A stretch of DNA of 64,000 bases from FEN-1297 sp021817845 (lineage in GTDB: Bacteria > Bacteroidota > Ignavibacteria > Ignavibacteriales > Ignavibacteriaceae), in contig JAKAFW010000001.1 of NCBI GenBank assembly GCA_021817845.1, forward strand, positions 62,001-126,000, read 5' to 3'. The notes beneath the pieces were generated by a model that did no database searches, was not told the origin of the DNA, and saw only the letters and a list, made by a program, of their open reading frames with translations. The translations under genes and the position numbers were made by a program. Below, piece by piece: positions 45,385-56,500 of the stretch (position 1 is its first letter; every line of letters begins with the position of its first letter).

Positions 45385-46401
45385 ATGAAAGTTTACTATG
45401 ATAGTGATGCATCGCTGGAATATTTGTTAAGCAAAAAAGTTGCTGTGCTAGGCTTTGGAAGTCAAGGTCATGCTCATGCTTTAAATCTAAAAGAAAGCGG
45501 ATGTAATGTTGTGGTTGGTCTACGCTCCGGTAGCGATCGATGGGCAAAAGCCGAAGCTGCCGGTCTAACGGTTAAAACTGTCCCTGAGGCTGCAGAGTGG
45601 GGCGATGTTGTCATGATATTATTACCGGATCAAAATCAAAAAGCTGTTTATGATAAAGATATTGCTCCATATATAAAAGCCGGCAATACAATAGCATTTG
45701 GACACGGATTCAATATTCATTACAAACAAATTATCCCCCCTCAAGACGTAAATGTCATGATGATTGCTCCTAAAAGTCCCGGGCATCTTGTTCGCCGTAC
45801 TTTTTTGGAAGGCAGTGGTGTCCCTTGCTTAATTGCAGTTCATCAAGACCCAACCGGAGAAACAAAACAATTGGCGCTTGCTTGGGCTAAGGGAATTGGC
45901 GGCACTAGGGCCGGTGTTATCGAAACTAATTTCAAAGATGAAACTGAAACTGACTTGTTTGGAGAACAAGCTGTCCTTTGCGGAGGTTCTGCAGAATTAA
46001 TTAAAGCAGGCTTTGAAACTCTTGTCAACGCAGGTTATCCGGCGGAACTGGCTTACTTCGAATGTATGCACGAAATGAAATTAATTGTCGACCTTTATTA
46101 CGAAGGAGGTCTGTCGCGCATGAATTATTCGGTTAGTGATACAGCCGAATACGGTGGCATGACAAGAGGAAGCCGTTTAATAACAGCCGAGACACGCAAA
46201 GAAATGAAGAAAATATTGGGCGAAATTCAAAGCGGACAATTTGCAAATGAATGGCTTACGGAATATAAAAACGGACAACCTTTAATGGAAAAATTGAGGA
46301 AAGAAAATCGGGAACATGAAATTGAAAAGGTAGGCGGAAAGCTTCGCCAAATGATGAGCTGGTTGTTTAAGAAAAATGCTAAGGAAGAGGTTGGTGTATG
46401 A
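45385..46401 (+). CDS. ilvC: Ketol-acid reductoisomerase (class I)
   Basis: A 338-residue enzyme: nucleotide motif GFGSQGHAHALNLKESG (about residues 19-35), NADPH-specific loop LRSGSDRW, and metal/substrate residues in GPGHLVRR-like SPGHLVRRTF and DETETDLFGEQAVL. It converts acetolactate to dihydroxyisovalerate. Length is that of short class I enzymes. It overlaps leuB by four bases. ilvD, the next step, is not in the window. Confidence 0.97.
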   Translation: MKVYYDSDASLEYLLSKKVAVLGFGSQGHAHALNLKESGCNVVVGLRSGSDRWAKAEAAGLTVKTVPEAAEWGDVVMILLPDQNQKAVYDKDIAPYIKAGNTIAFGHGFNIHYKQIIPPQDVNVMMIAPKSPGHLVRRTFLEGSGVPCLIAVHQDPTGETKQLALAWAKGIGGTRAGVIETNFKDETETDLFGEQAVLCGGSAELIKAGFETLVNAGYPAELAYFECMHEMKLIVDLYYEGGLSRMNYSVSDTAEYGGMTRGSRLITAETRKEMKKILGEIQSGQFANEWLTEYKNGQPLMEKLRKENREHEIEKVGGKLRQMMSWLFKKNAKEEVGV

Positions 46402-47495
46402 ACTTTAAGGTAACTCTTCTTCCGGGTGACGGAATTGGTCCGGAAGTTGTTAATGCTGCTGTTTCGGTTATGAAGGTTGCTGCCGAAAAATATAATGTAA
46501 CTTTTAAATTTAATGAACAGCTTGTAGGCGGCTGTTCATACGATAAAAACGGAGTTCCGTTGACGGATGAGGTGTTAAGCTCTTGTTATGATTCGGATGC
46601 TGTATTACTCGGGGCAGTTGGCGGATACAAATGGGAAACTCTTCCACAAAATCTAAAACCCGAAGCAGCTTTGTTAAAGCTTCGTAAGGCATTGGGTCTC
46701 TATGCTAACATTCGTCCTGCAAAAGTTTATTCCGCTTTACTTTCTGCCTCTACACTGAAGCCTGAAGTTTTGAACGGAACTGATTTCATAATTTTGCGCG
46801 AATTAACCGGTGATGTTTATTTTGGCGAGCCGCGAGGTTTTGATGAAAACCACGGTTGGAATACTATGGTTTATACAAGAGAAGAGGTTGAACGAATAGC
46901 GGAATATGGCTTTGAACTTGCAAGAAAGCGCGGTAAAAGAATTACTTCTGTTGACAAAGCTAATGTTCTCGATTGTTCTCAGTTCTGGAGAAAGATTGTT
47001 CATGAAGTTCATAAAGATTTTCCGGATGTTGAGTTAAAGGATATGTACGTTGACAATGCCGCTATGCAAATTGTTCGAGACCCAAAACAGTTTGATGTAA
47101 TACTTACTCAAAATCTTTTTGGCGATATATTAAGTGACATAGCTGCAATGATTACCGGCAGTTTGGGGATGCTTCCTTCAGCAAGTCTCGGGAAAAATTA
47201 TGCTCTTTATGAACCTGTGCACGGCAGCGCTCCTGATATTGCCGGTCAAGGGAAAGCAAATCCGCTTGCTACTATCTCTTCTGTAGCAATGATGTTTAAT
47301 TTATCATTCCAAATGTCAAAAGCTGCTGAATTGATTGAAGCTGCAATAGAAAAAACATTAACCATGGGCTATCGTACAGCCGACATTTATTCACCGGATA
47401 CAATTTTAGTTTCAACTACACAGATGACTGAAGCTGTAATCGAAAATTTTAACCATATTTATGATGAGCAAGCACTTGGAGTTTTTACTCTTTAA
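46398..47495 (+). CDS. leuB: 3-isopropylmalate dehydrogenase
   Basis: A 365-residue decarboxylating dehydrogenase: GDGIGPEVV at residues 10-18, LRKALGLYANIRP, RELTGDVYFGEPRG, metal ligands in DNAAMQIV and NLFGDILSDIA, and the NAD segment PVHGSAPDIAGQGKANP. Oxidises 3-isopropylmalate in leucine synthesis (and the citramalate-derived analogue). Starts four bases within ilvC; leuA follows. Confidence 0.96.
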   Translation: MNFKVTLLPGDGIGPEVVNAAVSVMKVAAEKYNVTFKFNEQLVGGCSYDKNGVPLTDEVLSSCYDSDAVLLGAVGGYKWETLPQNLKPEAALLKLRKALGLYANIRPAKVYSALLSASTLKPEVLNGTDFIILRELTGDVYFGEPRGFDENHGWNTMVYTREEVERIAEYGFELARKRGKRITSVDKANVLDCSQFWRKIVHEVHKDFPDVELKDMYVDNAAMQIVRDPKQFDVILTQNLFGDILSDIAAMITGSLGMLPSASLGKNYALYEPVHGSAPDIAGQGKANPLATISSVAMMFNLSFQMSKAAELIEAAIEKTLTMGYRTADIYSPDTILVSTTQMTEAVIENFNHIYDEQALGVFTL

Positions 47496-47552
47496 GAATT
47501 CCAAATTAGTTTTCATTTTTTGAAAATAAATTTTAAGATTGAGGTAAATAAA

Positions 47553-49148
47553 TTGAATAATAGAGTAATTGTATTTGACACTACTTTGAGAGATGGCGAA
47601 CAAGCACCAGGAGCTTCATTAAATGTTTTTGAAAAATTAGAAATTGCAAGACAACTTAAAAACCTCAACGTTGATGTTATCGAAGCAGGATTCCCGGTGT
47701 CTTCACCCGCTCAATTCGAAGCGGTTAAAAGAATTTCCGGTGAAGTGGATACAGTTATTGCCGGACTTGCCAGAGCAAAGGAAGTTGATGTTAAAGCTGC
47801 ATATGATTCCCTTCGCGAAGCAAAACACTTTAGGATTCATACTTTCTCAAGCACTTCGGATATTCATATCCTCGGCAAGTTCGGAGATGATCGATATGGT
47901 AAATCGCTTTCAGAAAAAAGGAAAACAATTATTAAAATGTCTTATGACGCCATTGCTTATGCGAAAACTTTTACAACCGATGTAGAATTCTCGGCAGAAG
48001 ATGCCGGTAGAACCGACCTCGGATATCTTACTGAAGTAATTGAAGCTGCAATTGAGGCAGGAGCCACCACTGTTAATATCCCAGATACAACCGGGTATAA
48101 TTTCCCATCTGAATTCGGGGCTAAGATTTCCGAGTTGAAGAAAAAAGTAAAAAATATTGACAAAGCAATTATCAGCGTTCACTGCCATGACGACTTGGGC
48201 CTAGCTGTTGCAAATTCCTTAAGCGGAATTGAAAACGGCGCCCGGCAGATTGAATGCACAATAAATGGTATAGGCGAACGCGCAGGTAATGCTTCACTTG
48301 AAGAAATAGTAATGGCATTGAAAGTTAGAAAAGACCTCGTTAAATATTACACAAATATCAATACAGAAGAAATTTATAATACCAGTAAAATGGTATCATC
48401 ATTTACCGGAATGATCGTGCAGCCCAACAAAGCAATTGTTGGCGAAAATGCATTTGCCCACGAATCAGGAATTCATCAGGATGGAATGTTGAAGGATAGA
48501 CAAACTTATGAGATAATGACCCCCGAAAGCGTAGGTGTTAAAAAAACAAAAATAGTTTTGGGAAGACATTCAGGTCGACACGGTTTGAAATCAAGACTTC
48601 TAGAGCTTGGCTATACTATTTCCGAAAATGAATTAAATCTTGTTTATGAAAAATTCAATGACCTTGCCGATAAGAAAAAAGAAGTTTTCGATGAAGATCT
48701 TCGAGTAATGATGGGAGACGAATCTGTTGATAAAAAAGATGAGTACTTTGAGCTCGATTATCTTCATGTAAACATGGGTACGAACTCAATTCCGACAGCT
48801 ACAGTTAGAATTAAATCAAAAGAAAATATTTTTCAGGAATCGGCAACCGGTGACGGTGCTGTTGATGCTTGTTTTAATGCGATTGAAAGAGCGCTTGAAA
48901 TTAAACCTCAGCTTGAATCCTATAACGTTCGTTCTGTTACTTCCGGTAGACAGGCTATGGGTGAAGTAATAGTTAGAATTAGAGAAAATAAACGCTCATT
49001 CACAGGTCGAGGTATCTCTACTGATGTAATTGAAGCCAGCGCTAAGGCTTATTTACAAGCTCTAAACCAGCGTCAAATTTTTATAAAAATGAAATCGGAA
49101 GAAGAATTATTAAACCATACACTATCAGATCTATCACAAGCAGTATAA
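47553..49148 (+). CDS. leuA: 2-isopropylmalate synthase
   Basis: A 531-residue enzyme with TIM barrel motifs DTTLRDGEQAPGASLN (residues 8 on), metal-binding HCHDDLGLAVANSLSG, and GIGERAGNASLEE, and a C-terminal regulatory domain (ATGDGAVDACFNAIERAL) that senses leucine. The frame is open to a TTG at 47520, but a second TTG at 47553 has GAGG eight bases ahead and gives MNNRVIVFDTTLRDG, matching the family's N-terminus. It commits oxoisovalerate to leucine. Confidence 0.94.
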   Translation: MNNRVIVFDTTLRDGEQAPGASLNVFEKLEIARQLKNLNVDVIEAGFPVSSPAQFEAVKRISGEVDTVIAGLARAKEVDVKAAYDSLREAKHFRIHTFSSTSDIHILGKFGDDRYGKSLSEKRKTIIKMSYDAIAYAKTFTTDVEFSAEDAGRTDLGYLTEVIEAAIEAGATTVNIPDTTGYNFPSEFGAKISELKKKVKNIDKAIISVHCHDDLGLAVANSLSGIENGARQIECTINGIGERAGNASLEEIVMALKVRKDLVKYYTNINTEEIYNTSKMVSSFTGMIVQPNKAIVGENAFAHESGIHQDGMLKDRQTYEIMTPESVGVKKTKIVLGRHSGRHGLKSRLLELGYTISENELNLVYEKFNDLADKKKEVFDEDLRVMMGDESVDKKDEYFELDYLHVNMGTNSIPTATVRIKSKENIFQESATGDGAVDACFNAIERALEIKPQLESYNVRSVTSGRQAMGEVIVRIRENKRSFTGRGISTDVIEASAKAYLQALNQRQIFIKMKSEEELLNHTLSDLSQAV

Positions 49149-49158
49149 GGACTATTCT

Positions 49159-50454
49159 ATGGCAATGACTATAACAGAAAAAATTCTAGCAAAAGCTGCC
49201 GGCAAAAAGAATGTTGAACCCGGAGTAAATGTTTGGCTTGACGTTGACGTTTTAATGACTCACGATGTTTGCGGACCACCGACTATTGACATCTGGAAAC
49301 GTGAATTTGGCGGACAAGCAAAAATTTGGGATAAAGATAAACTTGTTATTTTTCCGGATCATTATATCTTTACAAAAAATCCGCAAGCTAATAGAAATGT
49401 CGAAATCCTTCGCGAGTTTGCAAATGAATTTGGAATTCAAAATTATTATGATGTCGGAACTGATAGGTATAAAGGTGTTTGTCATATCGCTCTTGCTGAA
49501 GAAGGTTATGATTTACCAGGTACTGTCTTGTTCGGCACTGACTCTCACACTTGCACTTCCGGCGCCTTCGGAATGTTTTCTACAGGTGTTGGAAATACCG
49601 ATGCGGCTTTTATCCTTGGAACCGGAAAAATTTGGGAAAAAATTCCCGAGTCTTTGAAGTTTACTTTTGATGGCGAGTTGCCGCCGTATTTAACGGCAAA
49701 GGATTTAATTCTAAAAGTATTAGGTGAAATTACGACTGACGGTGGAACTTATCGCGCATTAGAATTCGACGGAGATGCTGTCTTTTCTTTATCAATGGAT
49801 GAAAGAATGACCTTAACAAATATGGCTATTGAAGCCGGTGCTATGAACGGTGTTATTGCTGCAGATGCCGTAACTGAAGCCTATGTGAAACAAAGAACCA
49901 AAAAACCTTATGAGATTTTCCATAGCGATCAGGATGCAAATTATAAAGCTAAATACCGCTTTGACGCTAGTAAGATGGAACCTTCCGTAGCCAAGCCGCA
50001 TAGCCCGGATAATTATGATATCGTTAGAAATGTGAAAGGTACAAAATTAACAAAATCATATATCGGCTCCTGCACTGGTGGAAAGTTGAGCGACTTTGTT
50101 GCAGCCGCAAAAATTCTTTTTGGAAATAAAATTGCGGTTCCGACCTTTATTGTCCCTGCAAGTACCTTGATTGCGCAACAACTCGAAGAAGAAACAATTA
50201 GCGGTGTTTCATTAAAACAAATTTTTGAAAATGCCGGTTGTGTTGTTGCTCAATCTTCATGCGCTGCATGTTTAGGTGGACCTATGGATACAATTGGACG
50301 CGCTGTTGACGGAGAAACAATTATTTCTACTACAAACAGAAATTTTCCGGGAAGAATGGGAAGTAAAAAATCAGCTGTTTATTTAGCTTCTCCTTTGACT
50401 GTAGCAGCCTCAGCATTGACCGGTGTAATTACAGACCCGAGAGATTTTTTGTAA
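49159..50454 (+). CDS. leuC: 3-isopropylmalate dehydratase large subunit
   Basis: A 431-residue aconitase-family protein of the shorter type. Cluster ligands in GTDSHTCTSG, GSCTGG and SSCAACLGG; GRMGSKKSAVYLASPLTVAA near the C-terminus. With LeuD it isomerises 2- to 3-isopropylmalate and probably citramalate to methylmalate. Ten bases after leuA. Confidence 0.95.
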   Translation: MAMTITEKILAKAAGKKNVEPGVNVWLDVDVLMTHDVCGPPTIDIWKREFGGQAKIWDKDKLVIFPDHYIFTKNPQANRNVEILREFANEFGIQNYYDVGTDRYKGVCHIALAEEGYDLPGTVLFGTDSHTCTSGAFGMFSTGVGNTDAAFILGTGKIWEKIPESLKFTFDGELPPYLTAKDLILKVLGEITTDGGTYRALEFDGDAVFSLSMDERMTLTNMAIEAGAMNGVIAADAVTEAYVKQRTKKPYEIFHSDQDANYKAKYRFDASKMEPSVAKPHSPDNYDIVRNVKGTKLTKSYIGSCTGGKLSDFVAAAKILFGNKIAVPTFIVPASTLIAQQLEEETISGVSLKQIFENAGCVVAQSSCAACLGGPMDTIGRAVDGETIISTTNRNFPGRMGSKKSAVYLASPLTVAASALTGVITDPRDFL

Positions 50455-50509
50455 TCTCTTATGAGCTTATAGAAGAAATATATTAAAGAAACTTAACGGA
50501 GAAATTTTA

Positions 50510-51070
50510 ATGGAAAAAATAGTTAAAGGCTATGCGTTTGTTCTTGGAAATAATGTAGACACCGATCAAATTATTCCGGCTGAACATTTGGTCTACAGCT
50601 TAAGTGATCCGGAAGAAAAGAAAAAATACGGACATTTTGCTTTGTCAAGCGTTCCGATTTCGCAATCTGGCTTGCCTAATGGCGGAATATCATTTATCAC
50701 CGGCGAAAATTATACCTCTGAATTTAATATCCTTGTCGGCGGGGCAAATTTTGGATGTGGTTCATCGCGCGAGCATGCTCCTTTTGCGCTTCAAGTAGCC
50801 GGGGTTAAGGCAATTATTGCAGAATCTTATGCAAGAATTTTTTATCGCAATTGTATAGACGGAGGATTTTTGCTTCCGTATGAAACACCGATCAAATTGA
50901 ATGAAAAAATTAAGACAGGAGATGAACTCGAATTAAATGTCGAAATGAATTCCTTGAAAAATATTTCGACCGGTGAAATATTCTCCTTAAGATCACTCGG
51001 AGATATTCTCCCGATAATTGAAGCAGGTGATATATTCAAATATGCAAGACAGTCTGGAATGTTAGCGTAA
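50510..51070 (+). CDS. leuD: 3-isopropylmalate dehydratase small subunit
   Basis: A 186-residue swivel-domain subunit: NVDTDQIIPAEHLVY, VGGANFGCGSSREHAPFAL and the SYARIFYRNCIDGGFLLP segment. Partner of LeuC. A 55-base spacer with a ribosome site (ACGGAGAAA) precedes it; cimA follows after 38 bases. Confidence 0.96.
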   Translation: MEKIVKGYAFVLGNNVDTDQIIPAEHLVYSLSDPEEKKKYGHFALSSVPISQSGLPNGGISFITGENYTSEFNILVGGANFGCGSSREHAPFALQVAGVKAIIAESYARIFYRNCIDGGFLLPYETPIKLNEKIKTGDELELNVEMNSLKNISTGEIFSLRSLGDILPIIEAGDIFKYARQSGMLA

Positions 51071-51108
51071 GTAAATTTATTTCAAAGTAAAAGATTAACG
51101 GTGAAATT

Positions 51109-52698
51109 ATGAACAACCAAATTGAAGTGTTTGATACCACTCTTCGCGACGGTACGCAAGGTGAAGGGATAAATTTGTCGGTTCAGGATAAATTATTAAT
51201 AGCTCATAGATTAGATGATTTCGGCATTGATATTATAGAAGGCGGCTGGCCCGGTAGCAATCCGCGCGATGAAGAATTTTTCGAAAAAGTTAAAAGATCA
51301 AATTTTCATAAAGCAGAAATTTGTGCCTTCGGATCGACAGCTCGCTCACTGAACAAAATTGAGGAAGATCAAAATTTACAAGCAATTCTTCAAACCGAAA
51401 CTTCTGTTGTTACTATTTTCGGTAAAACGTGGAAGCTTCATTCTGAAAAAGGACTCGGTATTTCAACTGAAGAAAATGCTGAGCTGATTTTCAAATCTGT
51501 AGAGTTCCTTAAAAAGCATGGTAAAAGAGTTATCTACGATGCAGAACATTTTTTTGACGGCTACAAAGATGATTATGAATTTTCTTTGAAGATGCTAAAA
51601 TCCGCAGAGGCTGCCGGTGCCGATGTTATTGTACTATGCGACACCAATGGCGGGACTTTGCCTCATGAAGTTTACGATATTGTTCTCAAATTGAAAAATC
51701 ATATTCATTCACCGATCGGAATCCATACACACAATGACTCCGAGCTTGCAGTTGCAAATTCTATTGCAGCGATTGAAGCTGGCGCAGTTCATGTCCAAGG
51801 CACGATTAATGGCGTTGGCGAAAGATGCGGTAATGCAAATTTGTGCAGCATTATACCTAACCTAATATTGAAATTAAAAAAGACGACTAAACAAAATATT
51901 AATCTTGAACATCTTACTTCACTTTCAAATTTTGTATTTGAATTGATGAACCTTACTCCTAATTCCAGGATTGCTTATGTAGGAAAATCTGCATTTGCCC
52001 ATAAAGGCGGCATTCATGTGAGCGCTGTTTTGAAAGATAGCAGAATGTATGAACACATCGATCCAAAAGTAGTTGGTAATAGCCAGCGTGTTTTAGTGTC
52101 CGATCTATCAGGCCAAAGTAATATTTATTACAAAGCAAAAGAGCTTGGAATCGATTTGTCCGATAAGAAAGAGCTTAGTAAAAGGTTGGTTAACTATATA
52201 AAAGATTTGGAGTACAATGGATTCCAGTTTGACGGCGCAGAAGCATCCTTTGAACTATTGCTCCGTTCTGAATTACATGAATTTCTTCCTTTCTTCGATG
52301 TGCTTGATTCCAAAGTAAATGTTTTCTACGATAAATTGGGAGTCTCAAAAGCCGAAGCAGTTCTAAAAATTAAAGTGGACGGTGAGATAGAACATACTGC
52401 AGCAGACGGCGATGGTCCCGTTAACGCGCTTGATAACGCACTTCGTAAAGCATTATTAAGGTTTTATCCTGATATCGCTTTGATAAAATTAGTTGACTAT
52501 AAAGTTCGTGTGCTAAATGAAAAGGAGGGCACGGCTGCAAAGGTAAGAGTTATAATTGAGTCTAGTGACGGTAATGAAACTTGGAGTACGGTCGGAGTTT
52601 CGGAGGATATTATTGAAGCAAGTTTTCAGGCTTTACGGGATAGCATCAATTATAAATTGTTTAAATTCCAATCTTCAAAAGCAAAGCTTACTGCTTGA
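51109..52698 (+). CDS. cimA: (R)-citramalate synthase
   Basis: A 529-residue member of the LeuA-like family: FDTTLRDGTQGEGINLSVQD, EGGWPGSNPRDEEFF (CimA-type rather than LeuA's EAGFP), IHTHNDSELAVANSIAAIE, GVGERCGNANLCSI, and a C-terminal regulatory domain. It condenses pyruvate with acetyl-CoA to citramalate, giving 2-oxobutyrate through LeuCDB, so isoleucine can be made without threonine deaminase. It lies after leuD in line with that. GWPGSNPRDEEFF separates it from LeuA and homocitrate synthase. Confidence 0.94.
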   Translation: MNNQIEVFDTTLRDGTQGEGINLSVQDKLLIAHRLDDFGIDIIEGGWPGSNPRDEEFFEKVKRSNFHKAEICAFGSTARSLNKIEEDQNLQAILQTETSVVTIFGKTWKLHSEKGLGISTEENAELIFKSVEFLKKHGKRVIYDAEHFFDGYKDDYEFSLKMLKSAEAAGADVIVLCDTNGGTLPHEVYDIVLKLKNHIHSPIGIHTHNDSELAVANSIAAIEAGAVHVQGTINGVGERCGNANLCSIIPNLILKLKKTTKQNINLEHLTSLSNFVFELMNLTPNSRIAYVGKSAFAHKGGIHVSAVLKDSRMYEHIDPKVVGNSQRVLVSDLSGQSNIYYKAKELGIDLSDKKELSKRLVNYIKDLEYNGFQFDGAEASFELLLRSELHEFLPFFDVLDSKVNVFYDKLGVSKAEAVLKIKVDGEIEHTAADGDGPVNALDNALRKALLRFYPDIALIKLVDYKVRVLNEKEGTAAKVRVIIESSDGNETWSTVGVSEDIIEASFQALRDSINYKLFKFQSSKAKLTA

Positions 52699-52713
52699 AA
52701 AATTATTATTAAA

Positions 52714-53475
52714 ATGGAAATAGGATTAGTTCAATATTGCCCGGTCTGGGAAAATAAAGTAAAGAATCAAATAAAAATTGCTTCTCTTTTAAAGGATTTT
52801 GTTAAAGCTGGGATTGATCTATTGATTTTTCCCGAAATGTCTTTAACCGGTTTTACAATGCATGCAGAAAAGTTTTCGGAACAATTAAGCGGAGAGAGTT
52901 TTCAATATTTTTCTAAGATAGCTCGAAAGTTTAACATACACATACTTGCCGGAATTATTGAACTAGAGAATAAGAATTTTTTCAATACATTATTGCATAT
53001 CGGAAGGGATGGAGATATTCTAAAAACTTATAGAAAAATTCATCCTTTTTCTCTTTCATCTGAAGATAAGCATTATAATAAAGGTAAAGATGCTGTTGTT
53101 ACTGAAATCGATGATTGGAAGGTTGGACTGTCAATTTGTTATGACTTGCGTTTCCCTGAACTATATCGTTTGTACGGAAAAGAGAATGTTGATTTAATCG
53201 TAATTAGTGCCAACTGGCCTGACACTAGAATTGAACATTGGAAAACTTTGTTGAAAGCAAGAGCGATTGAAAATCAATGTTTTGTTGCCGGTGTTAATCG
53301 AGTAGGAGATGATCCAAAGTTATTTTATCCTGGTTATAGCGCTGTCATTGATCCCATGGGTTCTGAAATTATTTCTTCAATAAATGAGGAAATATTAATC
53401 TGTAATATTTCCCGTAAAATGGTGAGCGATGTAAGGAATAAATTACCTTTTTTAAATGATATTACTTTAATCTAG
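52714..53475 (+). CDS. Nitrilase-superfamily carbon-nitrogen hydrolase (omega-amidase-like)
   Basis: A 253-residue cytoplasmic protein with the catalytic triad: Glu in IFPEMSLTGF (about 40), Lys in YRKIHPFS (about 110), Cys in SICYDLRFPELYR (about 143). The SANWPDTRIEHWKTLLKARA segment resembles Nit2/YafV-type omega-amidases, which hydrolyse 2-oxoglutaramate or oxosuccinamate to the 2-oxo acid and ammonia. It sits 15 bases after cimA and before GOGAT, so a link to glutamine-dependent transamination is attractive, but the substrate is inferred. Confidence 0.8.
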   Translation: MEIGLVQYCPVWENKVKNQIKIASLLKDFVKAGIDLLIFPEMSLTGFTMHAEKFSEQLSGESFQYFSKIARKFNIHILAGIIELENKNFFNTLLHIGRDGDILKTYRKIHPFSLSSEDKHYNKGKDAVVTEIDDWKVGLSICYDLRFPELYRLYGKENVDLIVISANWPDTRIEHWKTLLKARAIENQCFVAGVNRVGDDPKLFYPGYSAVIDPMGSEIISSINEEILICNISRKMVSDVRNKLPFLNDITLI

Positions 53476-53541
53476 TGTGAGAATCGTATTTTTATTCTTG
53501 TTTGAAAAACTCAAATAATCCTTAATAGGAGATGGTTGGAA

Positions 53542-56500
53542 ATGGAAGAAAACAATTTTATTAACGAGCAGATAAATCTCTCGGCAAATATTTCTACTCC
53601 CTTAAAGCAAGGGATGTATGAGCCTCGCTATGAACACGATGCTTGTGGTATGGGGTTCGTGGCTGATATTAGGGGAAAGAAGTCTCGCCAAATAATTGAA
53701 AAAGGAATTGAAGTATTAAACAACCTTGAACATCGCGGTGCGGTTGGCGCGGATCCATTTACCGGCGACGGAGCTGGAATATTAATCCAAATGCCGGATG
53801 AGTTTATGAGACGGGTTGCTTCAGAGAATAATATTACCCTCCCGAAAGAAGGAAGATACGGCGTTGGTGTAATGTTCCTTCCTCAAAATCCGATTTTAAG
53901 AAAATCTGTAGAAAATATAGTTGAAAAAATTGTTATTGATGAAGATCAGCAATTCCTTGGCTGGCGCGATGTTCCTGTCGATCCAAGTGTACCCGGAGAA
54001 GGCGCGCGTTCGACTCAACCTTTTATTCGTCATTGCTTTATCGGCGCTGATAAACGAATTAAAACGCAAAATGAGTTTGAACGAAAACTTTATTTAATAA
54101 GAAGAATTATTGACCATAGGATTAGAACAGAAATAAAATGCGATAGAAGCAAATATTATGTTCCATCCTTCTCAAGTAAAGTCTTGATTTATAAAGGAAT
54201 GCTACTTGCTCCCCAAATGAAATCATTCTATAAAGATCTTCTTTCCGAAGATATGAAATCAGCAATGGCTATGATTCATATGCGCTTTTCTACAAATACT
54301 TTCCCGACTTGGGATCTTGCGCATCCATTCAGAATGATTGCGCATAATGGTGAAATAAATACGCTTCAGGGGAATAAAAATTGGATGAAAGCCCGCGAAG
54401 CCGTTATGGATTCTCCTTACTACGGAAGAGATTTAAAAAGGATGCTCCCTATTATTATGGATGGCCAAAGCGACTCAGCTACTTTTGATACGGTGCTTGA
54501 ACTTTTAGTAATGAGCGGACGAAGTCTTCCTCACGCTATGATGATGATGATCCCTGAAGCCTGGTCAAAAAACGATTTGATGGATCCGGACAGAAAAGCA
54601 TTTTATGAATTCCATGCAACTATGATGGAACCATGGGATGGACCGGCGGCAGTTGTATTTACTGATGGAACCGTTATTGGCGCTACGCTTGATAGAAACG
54701 GTCTTCGCCCTGCACGATACACTATTACAAAAGACAATCTGGTAATTCTAACTTCCGAAGCCGGAACTTTAGAAATCGATCCTGAGAATGTTTTGTCAAA
54801 AGGTAAACTTCAGCCCGGAAGAATGTTCCTGCTTGATCTTAACCAAGGTAAAATTTTAGACGATGAAGAAGTTAAAAGTGAAATTGTAAAGCGCAAACCT
54901 TATAGGCAATGGATAACCGAAAATATGTTGAAGATGAATCACTTGCCAACACCTAATCAAATATCAAATGCTAATCCGGAAACTTTAATTAGTCGGCAAA
55001 AAATATTTGGATATACCAAAGAAGATTTATCAATAGTAATCCCACCTATGGCTTCAAACGGTGAAGAAGCTATTGGTTCGATGGGTACCGATGCCGCACT
55101 CGCTGTATTATCCGATCGTCCACAGGTTTTATTTAGATATTTTAAACAAATGTTTGCTCAGGTAACTAATCCTCCAATTGACTCGATTAGAGAAGAATTG
55201 GTAATGGAGCTTACAACTTATATCGGACCGGAGCAAAATCTCTTGGATGAAACTCCAAAACATGCGCATCGTCTTGAGCTTGAACATCCGCTTCTTTCAA
55301 ATTCACAGCTTGAAAAAATTAGACACATTACTCGCGGACATTACAAGGCAATAACAATTTCTCTTTTATTCGATCCTGATATACGCCACGATATGCGTGA
55401 AAGACTTGATAAAATATGCAACGAAGCTGTTGAAGCCGTGAAATCCGGAGTGTCACTCATAATTTTATCAGATAAGGGAATCGATGAAAGACACGCTGCA
55501 ATACCAAGTCTTTTAGCGGTATCCGGGGTTCATCAATTTTTAATAAGAGCTGGGTTAAGAACGAAAACTGGTTTAATAATTGAAAGCGGCGAGCCGAGAG
55601 AAGTTTCTCACTTTGCATTATTATGCGGTTACGGCGCTAATGCTATTAACCCTTATTTAGCTTATGAAACTTTGTCAGACCTTTGCAAGAACGGTTTTAT
55701 ACCGGTTGATTATAAAACGGCAAAGAAAAACTTTGTTAAAGCCGTAAGCAAAGGATTATTCAAAATCTTTAGTAAGATGGGTATTAGCACTTTGCAATCC
55801 TATTGCGGCGCGCAAATTTTCGAAGCCATAGGGCTTGATACTGAAATAGTTAATAACTATTTCACGGGTACAGCAACACGGATTGAAGGGCTTAGCCTTG
55901 AAATGCTTGAAGAGGAAACGACTCTGCGGCATAAAAATGCTTTTAATCCTTTGTCAGATTCAAATACACTTGAATCCGGTGGTCTATATCAATATAGACG
56001 AGAAGGCGAGCATCATTTGTGGAACCCGCTTACTATCTCCAAGCTTCAGCTTGGCACACGGAATAGCGATTATAAAACCTTTAAAGAATATACGGAATTG
56101 ATTAATAATCAAAATAAAAAACGGGTAACGCTGAGAAGTTTGTTTGAGTTTGATACTAGCGGTGAACAAATCCCTCTTAACGAAGTTGAACCTGCCGCTG
56201 AAATTGTAAAAAGATTTTCTACCGGGGCTATGAGCTTTGGTTCAATTTCATGGGAAGCCCACACATCACTTGCTATCGGTATGAATCGCATTGGCGGCAA
56301 ATCCAATACCGGTGAAGGCGGGGAAGCTGAAGAAAGATATATTTCGCTTCCAAATGGCGATAGCATGAGATCTGCGATTAAACAAATTGCCTCCGGAAGG
56401 TTTGGTGTTACAGCTCATTATTTAGTTAACGCAGACGATATTCAAATTAAAATGGCTCAAGGTGCAAAACCCGGCGAAGGCGGTCAACTACCAGGGTTCA